Origin: Streptomyces cellulosae
GTDB lineage: Bacteria; Actinomycetota; Actinomycetes; Streptomycetales; Streptomycetaceae
Length of the DNA: 64,000 nucleotides
Direction: 5' to 3'
Assembly: GCF_000721105.1 (NCBI RefSeq)
Contig: NZ_JOEV01000018.1
Location: forward strand, 1-64,000
Shown here: positions 1 to 9,775 of the stretch, one piece after another
How positions within the stretch are numbered: the stretch's first letter is position 1
Layout of the letters: every line of letters begins with the position of its first letter
Translations under genes and position numbers: made by a program
Notes under the pieces: generated by a model
The model's database searches: none
What the model was told of the DNA's origin: nothing
The model's input: the letters and a program-made list of their open reading frames with translations, nothing else

Positions 1-23
1 GGGTCGGAGAGGGGAGGGGGCTC

Positions 24-98
24 GGGCCGTGGGGGGACGGTTCAGCGGGGGCCGTGGGGGGACGGGTTCAGCGGGGGCCGTGGGGGACGGGTTCAGCC
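24..98. repeat. 25-26 bp tandem repeat over a stop codon
   Basis: Three near-identical units containing CCGTGGGGGGACGGGTTCAG follow one another, with CCGT at 27, 52 and 78. The last unit contains the TCA (93-95) that is the stop codon of the aldehyde dehydrogenase gene on the minus strand. The extra copies therefore lie directly downstream of that gene. Confidence 0.85.
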
Positions 99-1613
99 GG
101 CGAACCAGCGGACGGGCTTCGGGGCGAGGTTCTGGTAGACGTGCTTGGTCTCGCGGTACTCGGCGAGTCCGGCGGGGCCGAGTTCGCGGCCCACTCCGCT
201 CTTGCCGAAGCCGCCCCACTCCGCCTGCGGCAGGTAGGGGTGGAAGTCGTTGATCCAGACGGTGCCGTGCCGCAGCCGGCCCGCGACGCGGCGGGCCCGG
301 CCGGCGTCGGCGGTCCACACGGCGCCCGCGAGGCCGTACTCGGTGTCGTTGGCGAGGGCGACGGCCTCGTCCTCGGTGCGGAAGGTCTCGACGGTGAGGA
401 CCGGCCCGAAGACCTCTTCCCGTACGACCCGCATCTCGCGGTGGCAGTGGTCGAGGACGGTCGGCTCGTAGAAGTAGCCGTTCTCGGGCCGCTCCGGGGA
501 CGGGTCGGGCCGCTTGCCGCCGGAGCGCAGCACCGCGCCCTCCTTCAGCGCGGACTCGACGTACGCCTCCACCTTGGCGCGCTGCTGCTCGGAGACCAGC
601 GGGCCGCACTCGACGCCGTCGGCGGTGCCGCGGCCGAGGCGGATCCGGTCGGCCCTGCGGGCGAGTTCGGCGACGAAGCGGTCCCGGACCGACTCCTCGA
701 TGATGAGCCGGCCGCCGGCCGAGCAGACCTGGCCGCTGTGGATGAAGGCCGCGTTGAGGGCCTGGTCGACGGCGGTGTCGAAGGCCTCGTCGGTGGCGCA
801 GGCGTCGGCGAAGACGACGTTGGGGTTCTTGCCGCCGAGTTCGAGGGCGACCTTCTTGACGCTCGGCGCGGCGGCCTGGGCGACCTTGGTGCCGCTGATC
901 AGGCCACCGGTGAAGGAGACGAGGTCGACGTCGGGATGCTCGGCGAGCCGGGCGCCGACCGAGTGGCCGGGTCCGGTGACGATGTTGGCGACACCGGCGG
1001 GGAGCCCGGCCTCCACCAGCAGGTCGATCAGGGCGACCGTCGTCAGGGGGGTGATCTCGCTCGGCTTGACCACGAACGTGTTGCCGGCCGCGAGTGCCGG
1101 TGCGATCTTCCAACTGGCCTGGAGGAGCGGGTAGTTCCAGGGCGTGATCAGCGCGCAGACCCCGACGGGTTCGTGTACGACGACGCTGTGGATGTCGGGC
1201 GAGCCCGCGTCGACGACCCGGCCCGGCGCCTCACCGGCGACGAGGTCGGCGAAGTAGCGGAAGGCGTCGGCGACACAGTCGATGTCGACCCGGCCCTCCT
1301 CCACGGTCTTGCCCGCGTCCCGGCTCTCCAGCAGACCGAGCTCTTCGCGGTCGCGCACGAGAAGATCGGCGACGCGGCGCAGCAGTTCGGCGCGCTGCGT
1401 GACAGGGGTGCGGGGCCAGTCGCCGTGGTCGAACGCGTTCCGGGCGGCCGCGACCGCCAGGTCGGTGTCCTTCTCGTCGCCCTCCGCGACCACGGCGAAC
1501 GGCGCGGCGTCCGCGGGGTCGAGGATCTCGCGCGTCGCGCCGGAGACGGCTTCACGCCACTCCCCGTCCGCGTGGATGGTCTTCCCTGCCCGCGGTTCCA
1601 AGGTGTCCGCCAT
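93..1613 (-). CDS. NAD(P)-dependent aldehyde dehydrogenase, betaine-aldehyde dehydrogenase-like
   Basis: A 506-aa member of the aldehyde dehydrogenase superfamily, the usual length for class-3-fold ALDHs. The PWNYPLLQ segment of the NAD-binding fold, the catalytic-base motif ALELGGKNP and the nucleophile motif HSGQVCSAGGR are intact, so it should oxidise an aldehyde to its acid. The overall sequence resembles betaine-aldehyde dehydrogenases (glycine betaine synthesis or choline catabolism), but substrate cannot be read from sequence and no choline oxidase or transporter is next to it. The ATG start is followed by an acidic N-terminus typical of the family. It is monocistronic in the window, and a 16-bp palindrome lies about 90 bp upstream. 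Its stop codon lies inside a tandem repeat. Family assignment is sure; betaine specificity is inference. Confidence 0.93.
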   Translation of the reverse strand: MADTLEPRAGKTIHADGEWREAVSGATREILDPADAAPFAVVAEGDEKDTDLAVAAARNAFDHGDWPRTPVTQRAELLRRVADLLVRDREELGLLESRDAGKTVEEGRVDIDCVADAFRYFADLVAGEAPGRVVDAGSPDIHSVVVHEPVGVCALITPWNYPLLQASWKIAPALAAGNTFVVKPSEITPLTTVALIDLLVEAGLPAGVANIVTGPGHSVGARLAEHPDVDLVSFTGGLISGTKVAQAAAPSVKKVALELGGKNPNVVFADACATDEAFDTAVDQALNAAFIHSGQVCSAGGRLIIEESVRDRFVAELARRADRIRLGRGTADGVECGPLVSEQQRAKVEAYVESALKEGAVLRSGGKRPDPSPERPENGYFYEPTVLDHCHREMRVVREEVFGPVLTVETFRTEDEAVALANDTEYGLAGAVWTADAGRARRVAGRLRHGTVWINDFHPYLPQAEWGGFGKSGVGRELGPAGLAEYRETKHVYQNLAPKPVRWFAG

Positions 1614-1701
1614 GATCGGTATTGCCTTCCGTTTCTGTTCAGTGCCCCTGCGTCACATGCACGTCACTCACCGGGACCGTGAGCACATGCCCACGTCCCG
1701 C

Positions 1702-1717
1702 GATTGCATGCGCAATC
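1702..1717. promoter_or_regulatory. Operator-like palindrome upstream of the ALDH gene
   Basis: GATTGC-ATGC-GCAATC is a pair of perfect 6-bp arms around a 4-bp centre, 89 bp upstream of the aldehyde dehydrogenase start. The TTGC-N4-GCAA type of half-site is compatible with several bacterial dimeric regulators. No regulator gene sits beside it, so the binding protein is unknown. Confidence 0.4.
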
Positions 1718-1840
1718 CGTGGCTGAAAGTGCGCTGTGTCACTGAAGATGCGAACGGACCGGGCAAATCGCCCACCGGGCGGGCGATGGCCGGGCGATGC
1801 GGCTATGCCAAGCCGCCGCAGGGTCGGCCGGCCGGTGCGG

Positions 1841-2740
1841 CTAGCAGGCGGAGGGCGGGCAGAAGTTCTCCAACGCCGCGGTGAGCAGTTCCAGTTCGTC
1901 GTCGCGGCCGTCCGCTTCGGGGCCGTAGGCGGCGATGGCGTAGACGCCGCCGTCCGCCGCGACGAACCGCTCGTCATAGACGTGCCAGGTGCCGACGTCG
2001 GGCTCGCCCTTGATACGGCCGACCAGGTACTCCAGCCGCGAGCCGGTGAACTCCCCGTGGTCGAGGTTGCGCAGGGAGACTTCCTCGAAGCTGTCGGCCT
2101 TGGCCGTCCGGTCGGACAGGAACAGGTCGAACGACGCGTCCGGGGTCTCCTCCGCGACCTGGTAGATCTGCAGCCGGTGTTCACGGTCGGCACTGCGGTA
2201 GTTGACGACGGCCATGCCGAACCGGGAGGGCACGGTGCCGCGCGTCCACCCCTTGGGCCGCGCCATCCGGAAACCCTCGGGGTCGTCGTACCACTCGTAG
2301 CCGGCGGGGAGTTCGCGAACCGAGGCGGACGGGGACGCCGTCTCCCCGGCGGGCGTCGACCGGGGGTCGCTCTGCCGCGAGACCTCGGCCGGAGGAGACG
2401 ACTCGGACACGACCGGCGCGGCGGACGGCTCGTCGTCCCCGGAGACGACGAAGGTCAGCACGAGGCTGACGATCGCACCGAGGACGGCGGCCCCGAGCAG
2501 GACGGACCACACGAGCCGACGACTCACTCCCGGAGCGGGAGTGGGGGTGGGAATGGGAGTGGGGACTGAGGCTGGTGCGGGATACGGGAGGGACGGAGGA
2601 GGCGGGAGCTGGGCGCCGGCCGGCCAACTCCCGCCGCCCACCTGGCCGGGCTGTCCGGGCTGTTCGGGCTGGCCTGGCTGTCCGGGCAGCACCGGGCCGC
2701 TCCACGAGACCTCCGTCGGGGACCACGCCGGATCGTCCAC
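1841..2740 (-). CDS. Membrane-anchored proline-rich protein, 5' end probably frameshifted
   Basis: The open frame gives 299 aa from a GTG. It has a Pro/Gln/Gly-rich cytoplasmic N-terminus (about residues 15-70), one transmembrane helix (around 77-99) and an extracellular domain of about 200 residues ending in CPPSAC. I recognise no enzyme motif; it resembles secreted hypothetical proteins common in Streptomyces. The start is doubtful. In the same frame upstream, the sequence reads RYWNEETQRWEDGEG, which looks like real protein, but there is no start codon before a stop. An ATG at 2814 with an upstream GGGGG-type ribosome site lies in another frame. It would join perfectly if the G4 run at 2805-2808 had one more G. 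The gene is thus either frameshifted or contains a sequence error. Function unknown. Confidence 0.7.
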   Translation of the reverse strand: MDDPAWSPTEVSWSGPVLPGQPGQPEQPGQPGQVGGGSWPAGAQLPPPPSLPYPAPASVPTPIPTPTPAPGVSRRLVWSVLLGAAVLGAIVSLVLTFVVSGDDEPSAAPVVSESSPPAEVSRQSDPRSTPAGETASPSASVRELPAGYEWYDDPEGFRMARPKGWTRGTVPSRFGMAVVNYRSADREHRLQIYQVAEETPDASFDLFLSDRTAKADSFEEVSLRNLDHGEFTGSRLEYLVGRIKGEPDVGTWHVYDERFVAADGGVYAIAAYGPEADGRDDELELLTAALENFCPPSAC

Positions 2741-2877
2741 CGGCGCTCTGCCCGTACCCTCGCCGTCCTCCCAGCGCTGGGTCTCCTCGTTCCAGTACCG
2801 CGCTCCCCGCCCATGGCCGCTCCCCCGATGCGTGTTCGAACCCTTACTCAGCGTGTCGATGGCGAACCATCAGCATA

Positions 2878-3048
2878 GAGGGACGGGTGCGACCGTGGAC
2901 GTACGCCGGATATCTCAGCCGGATGATGAAGGCGCTTCAGGGGCAGGGCATGGTCCGACTGAGCCGCGACCCGGACGACAACCGGCTGCGCCGGGTGGAG
3001 CTGACGCCCGGCGTACGTCGATCACGTCTACGCCCACCACCGTTTTGA
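2878..3048 (+). pseudogene. MarR-family regulator remnant
   Basis: This frame reads AGYLSRMMKALQGQGMVRL followed by SRDPDDNRLRRVELTPG. That is the recognition helix and beta-wing of a MarR-type winged-helix repressor, with the usual L-x-x-x-G-x-V, R-D-P-x-D and L-T-P-x-G pattern. The N-terminal dimerisation half and any start codon are missing, and after the wing the frame runs into unrelated sequence. It is a gene relic, not a working regulator. Confidence 0.65.
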
Positions 3049-3082
3049 GAAGCGGCTGACCTCCGGCACATCCGACACGTGA

Positions 3083-3118
3083 AGAGCTCCCCTCGGCCGG
3101 TGCGCCGAGGGGAGCTCT
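3083..3118 (-). terminator. Terminator downstream of mdh
   Basis: A perfect 14-bp stem (3083-3096 with 3105-3118) with an 8-nt loop lies 28 bp beyond the mdh stop codon. There is no long U tract, as is common for GC-rich actinobacterial terminators. Confidence 0.8.
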
Positions 3119-3145
3119 CAGGTGGGACGCGGGTGGTCAGAAGGC

Positions 3146-4574
<1,429 letters not shown>

Positions 4575-5987
4575 CTACTGGGTGCACCCCTGCTGCCCGG
4601 CCGCCAGCGTCACGCACGCCTTCGCCTCGCCGGCGTCCTTCACGGCCACCATCGGGGTGTACGCGATGGTGTCGCCGGCCACCGTGGTGCTCCCGCGCTG
4701 CTCGGTCTTCCCCGCGGTCACCCGGACCTCGTCGCCCTGCGCGGCCTGCGTGATACGGCCCCACGCCGCCGCGCAGGTCTTGCTGTAGCGGACCTCGACG
4801 ACGGTCGCGCCGACGGTCGCGGTCTTCGCGGTGGTCACCAGGTCGCCGCTGCAGCCCATGCTCTCCGCGTCCTTGCCGGTGCAGGAGGCACCGCTGCACT
4901 TCACCCCGGCCGGCAGGTTGGCGTCGGTGCTGAGGGAGGGCGAGGGGGACGGCGCGGCGTTCTGCTTCTTGCCGCCGTCGTCGCGGTTCGTCAGGAAGAA
5001 CGCGGCTGCGACCACGACCGCCACACCGACGACGCCGGCGAGGAACATCGTCAACCGCCGCTTGCCGCCCGCCCCGCCGGACGTGTTCCCGCCGGGCCGG
5101 GACCCCTGCGGGGGCTCGCCGTACGGACTCGCCGCCGGATTCCACGCCGGCCCGTCGGCCGAGGCAGGCGGCGTGGACGAAGGCTGCGGGGTCGGGGTCG
5201 GGGTCGGTGACGACGAGGGTGCCGACGCGGGATACCCGGACGATCCGGACGACCCGGGAGACGCAGCCCCTGCCTTACGCCCGGCACCGGTGGGCGCCGG
5301 TCCCTGATAACCCGCTATCCCCCAGGAGTTCCGGCCCGAGGAGCCCGCTGGGGAGTCCCCCGAGGACGCGGCCGGGGCCGCAGCCGACGAACCGGCCGCC
5401 GGGCCCGGCTTCGCGCCGCTCGGGGAACCGCCGGACGACTCACTGGAGGACTCACCGGACGACCCGCCGGGCCGTACCTCCCGCACGCCGCCCACCGAGT
5501 CTCGGGCGTCCGGTGCCGTCGGCTGCGCCGGCACGCTCGGGAACACCCCGGCCGGTCCGGCGATGCCGGGCGTGGCCGTGGCACTGCCGCTCCTTCGGGC
5601 CTGCCGGCTCCCCTGGGCGTTCGCCGCGGGTGCGCCGACCTCGCCGCCGAACTCGCCGAGCGCGGCCCGCGCCTGGGAGATCCGGATGGCCTCCATGGTC
5701 ATGTCGTGGCGCATCTCCGAGCGGCTCCAGGCCCGCTCGGCGAGTTCCCACATCGTGGTGAGATGAATGGGATTGGTGCCGGTGACCTCGGCCAGGGCGA
5801 CGATCGCGCCCTTCGGCGCGAGGAGCCGGCCGTTCAGATAACGCTCCCACGACGTCTTGCTGTAGCCGGTGCGGTCCGCCACCGACGCGATACTCAGGCC
5901 ACTGCGGTCCACGAGCCGACGCAACTGGCTCGCGAACTCCCTGACCTGCGGATCGAGTTCGTCCGGCAGATCCTTCCAACGAGGCAT
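4575..5987 (-). CDS. XRE-type HTH membrane protein with DUF2690 domain
   Basis: A 470-aa protein from the ATG preceded by a strong GGGGGAAG ribosome site; a longer in-frame start lacks one. Residues about 10-75 form an XRE/Cro-type helix-turn-helix (QLRRLVDRSGLSIASVADRTGYSKTSW, with the family's YS-KT-SWERYLNG feature). A long Ser/Pro/Gly-rich linker follows, then one transmembrane helix (around 313-335). The extracellular C-terminal domain has paired cysteines (KCSGASCTGKD), which is the DUF2690 pattern. The layout suggests a membrane-tethered DNA-binding protein that might sense an extracellular signal. A shorter paralogue lies directly upstream on the same strand. The domain calls are from motif recognition; the ligand and targets are unknown. 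Confidence 0.85.
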   Translation of the reverse strand: MPRWKDLPDELDPQVREFASQLRRLVDRSGLSIASVADRTGYSKTSWERYLNGRLLAPKGAIVALAEVTGTNPIHLTTMWELAERAWSRSEMRHDMTMEAIRISQARAALGEFGGEVGAPAANAQGSRQARRSGSATATPGIAGPAGVFPSVPAQPTAPDARDSVGGVREVRPGGSSGESSSESSGGSPSGAKPGPAAGSSAAAPAASSGDSPAGSSGRNSWGIAGYQGPAPTGAGRKAGAASPGSSGSSGYPASAPSSSPTPTPTPQPSSTPPASADGPAWNPAASPYGEPPQGSRPGGNTSGGAGGKRRLTMFLAGVVGVAVVVAAAFFLTNRDDGGKKQNAAPSPSPSLSTDANLPAGVKCSGASCTGKDAESMGCSGDLVTTAKTATVGATVVEVRYSKTCAAAWGRITQAAQGDEVRVTAGKTEQRGSTTVAGDTIAYTPMVAVKDAGEAKACVTLAAGQQGCTQ

Positions 5988-6309
5988 TACTTCCCCCTCT
6001 TCCCCCGGTAGTGCTGGTGCTTCCGCGCGTTCCCCGGTGCGTGGTGCCTCCTGCCGAGTCCCCGTTGTGGCTACCCACGGGGATGCGCGCACTCAGGATC
6101 TCAGTTCCCGGGGGTGGGGGCGCACAGGTGCATCGTGTCCACGGCCATGCACCGTCGCACGCCCACCGGGAAGAGGTCCAGCGCTCGGTCGGCAGAGGGG
6201 TCACGCTAGCCCTCATGTCGAGCGAGATCGTGTCAAATCCGCGAACTTGTCAATACATCGACACAGGGGGCACACACCGGAAATACCGCCTGCCACAGGA
6301 GTGTCCCGC
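5988..6309. other. Intergenic region between two XRE-type genes
   Basis: About 320 bp without a gene. It contains two minus-strand TTGACA hexamers 17 bp apart (6231-6236 and 6248-6253) in a locally AT-richer patch, but no well-spaced -10 element, so I do not call a promoter. Confidence 0.4.
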
Positions 6310-6816
6310 TCACCCGAACACGACCGTGCCGACCGTCCCGATCAGCACGGTGAGAAGGAGCAGCAGCAGGGCCGACCACAGCAGCGGCCCGCCCCGGCCC
6401 CTCACGGTTCTCCCAGGCGTGTCGGATCTCCCGGGTTTCTCGGGAGGCGTGTCCCACCACGGCAGCGTGGGATCGTCCTCGTACCCGTCGCCCGGGTCGC
6501 CTCCGGCGGTCGGTGCGGTGGGTGTGGGGGCCGTCGCCGGGCGGGGCCAGGCCTGGACGGCCAGTTCCCAGCGCACGCCGAAGCGTTCGGCGTCGGGGTC
6601 GGCGAGACCCGCGATCCGGCACAGGGCGACGACGGCCTGCCGGGGCGGCGGCTGGCCAGCGTTGAGGTAACGGTGCCAGGAGGACTTGCTGTACGCCGTG
6701 CGGGCGCCCAGCGCGACGAGGCTGAGCCCCGTGCGGTCCTTGAGAAGCCTCAGCTGTTCCACGAAGTGCCGCACCTCCGGCGGCAGATCCTCCGGCAACG
6801 GCTGCCAGCCGCCCAT
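6310..6816 (-). CDS. Short XRE-type HTH protein with C-terminal membrane anchor
   Basis: A 168-aa protein with ATG placed 6 nt after GGAGG; a GTG one codon earlier is also possible. Residues 8-75 are an XRE-type HTH closely resembling that of the gene just downstream (LSLVALGARTAYSKSSWHRYLN compared with LSIASVADRTGYSKTSWERYLN). A Pro-rich acidic linker and one C-terminal helix (LLWSALLLLLLTVLIGTVGT) follow, with almost nothing outside the membrane. It appears to be a tandem paralogue lacking the sensory DUF2690 domain. It may share DNA targets with its neighbour or form heterodimers with it; this is inference. Confidence 0.85.
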   Translation of the reverse strand: MGGWQPLPEDLPPEVRHFVEQLRLLKDRTGLSLVALGARTAYSKSSWHRYLNAGQPPPRQAVVALCRIAGLADPDAERFGVRWELAVQAWPRPATAPTPTAPTAGGDPGDGYEDDPTLPWWDTPPEKPGRSDTPGRTVRGRGGPLLWSALLLLLLTVLIGTVGTVVFG

Positions 6817-7005
6817 CACCCACCTCCACGGCGTCGCCCGCCTCCCCCGGTTCCTGTGCGAGTGACGACGTCAGCGGACTGATCGGTTCCCGGTCCGGCC
6901 GCTCTGTGGCGGGGCGCGGACACCGTGACAGAACGGTCACTTCCGTGCCACAGCCGACGGACAGCCGTTGAACAGGCGGTTCCCGTGCCGGAGTGTGGAT
7001 ACCGA

Positions 7006-7045
7006 CGGCGGCCCGTCCTTGCTCGGGGGAGAGGACGGGCCGCCG
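7006..7045 (-). terminator. Terminator downstream of the DUF3017 gene
   Basis: A perfect 13-bp GC-rich stem (7006-7018 with 7033-7045) and a 14-nt loop, about 65 bp beyond the DUF3017 stop and just past the 17-bp repeats. It would end the folD-DUF3017 transcript. Confidence 0.75.
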
Positions 7046-7060
7046 GTTCCGTACTCGGGT

Positions 7061-7128
7061 CAGCCGCTGACCGTGATCAGCCTCTGACCGTGATCAGCCT
7101 CTGACCGTGATCAGCCGCTGACCGTGAA
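7061..7128. repeat. 17-bp tandem repeat, four copies, over a stop codon
   Basis: Four head-to-tail copies of CAGCC(G/T)CTGACCGTGAT start at 7061, 7078, 7095 and 7112. The last copy encodes the C-terminal Thr-Val-Ser-Gly and stop codon of the minus-strand DUF3017 gene. The other three repeat that gene end beyond the stop. Confidence 0.9.
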
Positions 7129-7923
7129 GTGCAGCGTGTCCTTGAGGAACGGGATCACGAGCCAGGGGTTCGGCTGCACCATCAGGGCCACCAGCGCTAT
7201 CGCGGAACCCAGCACGCCGTACGTGACGATGTCGGTGAAGCGGGAGCGCACGGCGAGCATGCCGACGTCCGGCAAGAGCCAGCGCAGGACCCCGCCGGCC
7301 AGCAGCGCTATGCCGATCAGCAGGGTGCCGTAACGGAACAGATCGAGGGCGGTCAGCAGCAGCCCGACTCCGACCGCTCCCAGCACGGCGAGGATCGGCC
7401 ACTGCCGGGCGGGCGCCGGGGCCTCCCGCGGCGCGGCCCGGCCGCCGCCCTCCGGCCGCGCGGTGTCCTTGGTGAACAACGGGAACCGCCGCGTGGCCCG
7501 ACGCGGCCTCCCCTCGGCATCGGGCGCGCTGACGGCGTCCCGCACCTCGATGTCGTCGGGCGCATCGAGGTCCTCGGACGCATCGATGTCGTCGGGCGCA
7601 TCGATGTCGTCGGGCGCTTCGGCGGTGACGGCCGCCTCGACGTCGTCCGGAGCCGCGGCGGGGACGACCGCCCCGGCGTCGTCCGAGGCCGCGGCGGCGC
7701 TCGAAGCCGCGGTGCCGCCGAGGGGCCGAGGGCCGTCACCGGCCGCGCCGGCACCCGAAGCCACGGTGCCGTCCCCGGCACCCGTGGCTGCGGACGTCCC
7801 GGTGCCGTCGGCGGCTCCTGCGGCGTCACGGGTCCGTATGTCGTCCACGGTCCGGCTGCCACCGGCGTCCTTGACGCCCTCGGCGCGCGGCGTCCCCTCG
7901 GACCGCCGGCTCTCAGCCGACAC
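7111..7923 (-). CDS. DUF3017 integral membrane protein
   Basis: A 270-aa protein from a GTG that overlaps the end of folD by 11 bp, so the two are co-transcribed and probably translationally coupled. Residues 1-165 are low-complexity Ala/Asp/Gly-rich sequence with a [20 protein letters not shown] repeat, unusually long for this family. Residues 175-270 form the conserved DUF3017 part, with about three membrane helices. The fixed position after folD is typical of actinobacteria, but the function is not known. The acidic repeat is encoded by near-identical DNA units and may vary in length between strains. Confidence 0.88.
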   Translation of the reverse strand: MSAESRRSEGTPRAEGVKDAGGSRTVDDIRTRDAAGAADGTGTSAATGAGDGTVASGAGAAGDGPRPLGGTAASSAAAASDDAGAVVPAAAPDDVEAAVTAEAPDDIDAPDDIDASEDLDAPDDIEVRDAVSAPDAEGRPRRATRRFPLFTKDTARPEGGGRAAPREAPAPARQWPILAVLGAVGVGLLLTALDLFRYGTLLIGIALLAGGVLRWLLPDVGMLAVRSRFTDIVTYGVLGSAIALVALMVQPNPWLVIPFLKDTLHFTVSG

Positions 7924-8767
7924 TGCGCTCCGCCGCCTCGACCACGTTGACGAGCAGCTGGGCCCGGGTCATCGGGCCGACGCCGCCGGGGTTGGGGGAG
8001 ATGAAGCCGGCCACCTCGGCCACGTCGGGGTGGACGTCGCCGACGATCTTGCCCTCGGCGCTGCGGGAGACGCCGACGTCGAGGACGGCGGCGCCCGGCT
8101 TCACGTCCTCGGCGCGGATCAGGTGCGCGGAACCGGCCGCGGCGACGATGATGTCGGCGCGCTTGAGGTGCGCCGACAGGTCCCGGGTGCCGGTGTGGCA
8201 CTGGGTGACCGTGGCGTTCTCACTGCGCCGCGTCAGCAGCAGCGGCATCGGCCGGCCGATGGTCACGCCCCGGCCGACCACCACGACCTCGGCACCCTTG
8301 ATCTCCACGCCGTACTGGCGCAGGAGCGTCAGCACACCGTTCGGGGTGCAGGGCAGGGGGGCGGGCTCGTTGAGGACGAGCCGGCCGAGGTTCATGGGGT
8401 GGAGGCCGTCGGCGTCCTTGTCCGGGTCCATGAGCTCCAGGATCCGGTTCTCGTCGATGCCCTTGGGGAGGGGCAACTGGACGATGTACCCCGTGCAGGC
8501 CGGGTCCTCGTTCAGTTCGCGGACGACCGCCTCGATCTCGTCCTGCGTCGCCGTGGCCGGCAGTTCGCGCTGGATGGAGGCGATACCGACCTGCGCACAG
8601 TCACGGTGCTTGCCGGCGACGTACTTCTGGCTGCCGGGGTCTTCCCCGACGAGGATCGTGCCGAGGCCGGGCGTGACGCCCTTCTCCTTCAGCGCCGCCA
8701 CGCGGGCGGTCAGATCGGACTTGATCGCGGCTGCGGTGGCCTTGCCATCGAGAATCTGGGCGGTCAT
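7913..8767 (-). CDS. folD: Bifunctional methylene-THF dehydrogenase / methenyl-THF cyclohydrolase
   Basis: A 284-aa FolD, the usual length. It converts 5,10-methylene-THF to 10-formyl-THF through 5,10-methenyl-THF, using NADP. The active-site Tyr and Lys are present in [17 protein letters not shown], the PLPKGID substrate loop is intact, and the NADP-binding [14 protein letters not shown] segment and C-terminal [10 protein letters not shown] signature are all visible. Its product feeds purN and purH, encoded 5-6 kb away. It overlaps the downstream DUF3017 gene. The assignment is secure. Confidence 0.98.
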   Translation of the reverse strand: MTAQILDGKATAAAIKSDLTARVAALKEKGVTPGLGTILVGEDPGSQKYVAGKHRDCAQVGIASIQRELPATATQDEIEAVVRELNEDPACTGYIVQLPLPKGIDENRILELMDPDKDADGLHPMNLGRLVLNEPAPLPCTPNGVLTLLRQYGVEIKGAEVVVVGRGVTIGRPMPLLLTRRSENATVTQCHTGTRDLSAHLKRADIIVAAAGSAHLIRAEDVKPGAAVLDVGVSRSAEGKIVGDVHPDVAEVAGFISPNPGGVGPMTRAQLLVNVVEAAERSVG

Positions 8768-8853
8768 GGTCCCATCCTCGCGGATGACCCGGTCCCGGTT
8801 CCAATCCGGGGCCCCTGAGAAGGCGCGGGATCCGTCCCGCCGTATCCCCTCAC

Positions 8854-8884
8854 GAGCCCCTCATGCCCCCGTCATGAGGGGCTC
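8854..8884. repeat. 12-bp perfect inverted repeat in the folD divergent region
   Basis: GAGCCCCTCATG and CATGAGGGGCTC form a perfect 12-bp stem with a 7-nt loop. It lies 86 bp upstream of folD and about 190 bp upstream of the plus-strand membrane protein gene. It looks like a terminator but ends no gene here, so it may be a transcription barrier between divergent units or a folD leader structure. Confidence 0.7.
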
Positions 8885-9076
8885 AAGATCAGCGAGGTTG
8901 CACTTGCACAACGCCTCCGGAATGCGGCTGGACAAGTGTGACGAAGGTACAGAACGATGACATGTACAGTGCCGCGGGCAGCTCATCGGGGGGACGGCCG
9001 CATCTGAAGAACCCTCCTCCGTACGATGCCGCCGCGCGTCGTCCCCGCACCTGGATCCAACGGAGGAAGAACCGCC

Positions 9077-9643
9077 ATGAGTTACGGCGACCCCAACAAC
9101 CCCTACGGCGCCCCCCAGGGCCAGCAGCAGCCCCAGCAGGGCTACGGATACCCGCAGCAGCAGGGCCAGGCACCCGGTTACGGCTACCCCCAGGCCCCGC
9201 CGGTCGGCCAGTCCGCCTACGGTGCCACCGCCCCGATGGCCACGATGCCCGGCTCGGTCAGTGCGGCCCGCGTGATGCTGTGGGTCATCGTCGGTCTGCA
9301 GGTTCTCGGCGTGGCCCTGTTCGCGATCTCCGCCGTGGCCGTCGACAAGGCCAAGGACGACGCCGCCTTCGAGCAGTTCGCGGACTACCCGACCGGCGTG
9401 CTGTGGGGCTTCGCGGTGTTCGCGCTGGCCTGGCTGGTGTGGGCGGCCTTCCTGGCGACGAAGTTCACCTCCGGCGGCAACGGCACGCGCGTCACCATCC
9501 TGGTCTTCGGTGTCATCACCGCGGTCCTCGGCCTGTACCCGTTCACCCTTGTGGGCATCGTTCACCTGGTGCTCGGCATCCTGATCGCCGTCTTCGTCGG
9601 CAACTCCAAGGGCAAGGCCTGGTTCAACCGCCCGCGCTACTGA
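9077..9643 (+). CDS. Gln/Pro/Tyr-rich small integral membrane protein
   Basis: A 188-aa protein; the ATG follows a GGAGGAAG ribosome site and fits better than an in-frame start 17 codons earlier. Residues 1-55 are a cytoplasmic low-complexity tail of Tyr, Gly, Pro and Gln (repeated YGYPQ units). Four predicted membrane helices follow over about residues 65-180. Such tails precede many actinobacterial membrane proteins and may bind partners or phase-separate. No catalytic motif is visible. It is followed by a hairpin terminator and transcribed alone. Function unknown. Confidence 0.88.
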   Translation: MSYGDPNNPYGAPQGQQQPQQGYGYPQQQGQAPGYGYPQAPPVGQSAYGATAPMATMPGSVSAARVMLWVIVGLQVLGVALFAISAVAVDKAKDDAAFEQFADYPTGVLWGFAVFALAWLVWAAFLATKFTSGGNGTRVTILVFGVITAVLGLYPFTLVGIVHLVLGILIAVFVGNSKGKAWFNRPRY

Positions 9644-9684
9644 GCGCGCCGGGGCGACTGAACAGTTCGCGCCATTCCTGCCCA

Positions 9685-9722
9685 GGGGCCGTGTCTCACC
9701 CGCACGAGGGGGACACGGCCCC
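9685..9722 (+). terminator. Terminator after the Gln-rich membrane protein gene
   Basis: A perfect 11-bp stem, GGGGCCGTGTC with GACACGGCCCC, and a 16-nt loop, 41 bp past the stop codon. Confidence 0.75.
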
Positions 9723-9775
9723 GGTGCGTCGCCCTACTCTGACCTCTGTAGCCGTCAGGCACGGGGAGACGCACC

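Noticed and set aside
54..1682. Long plus-strand ORF antisense to the ALDH gene (and similar ones at 18606-20723, 37431-39989, 55078-56478, 62067-63785)
   Set aside because: These are shadows of real genes caused by high third-position GC. They lack family motifs and ribosome sites, and the opposite strand encodes well-known enzymes.
6231..6253. Promoter with two TTGACA boxes for the XRE gene at 4575
   Set aside because: Neither box has a plausible -10 at 16-19 bp; TAGCGT is 22 bp away.
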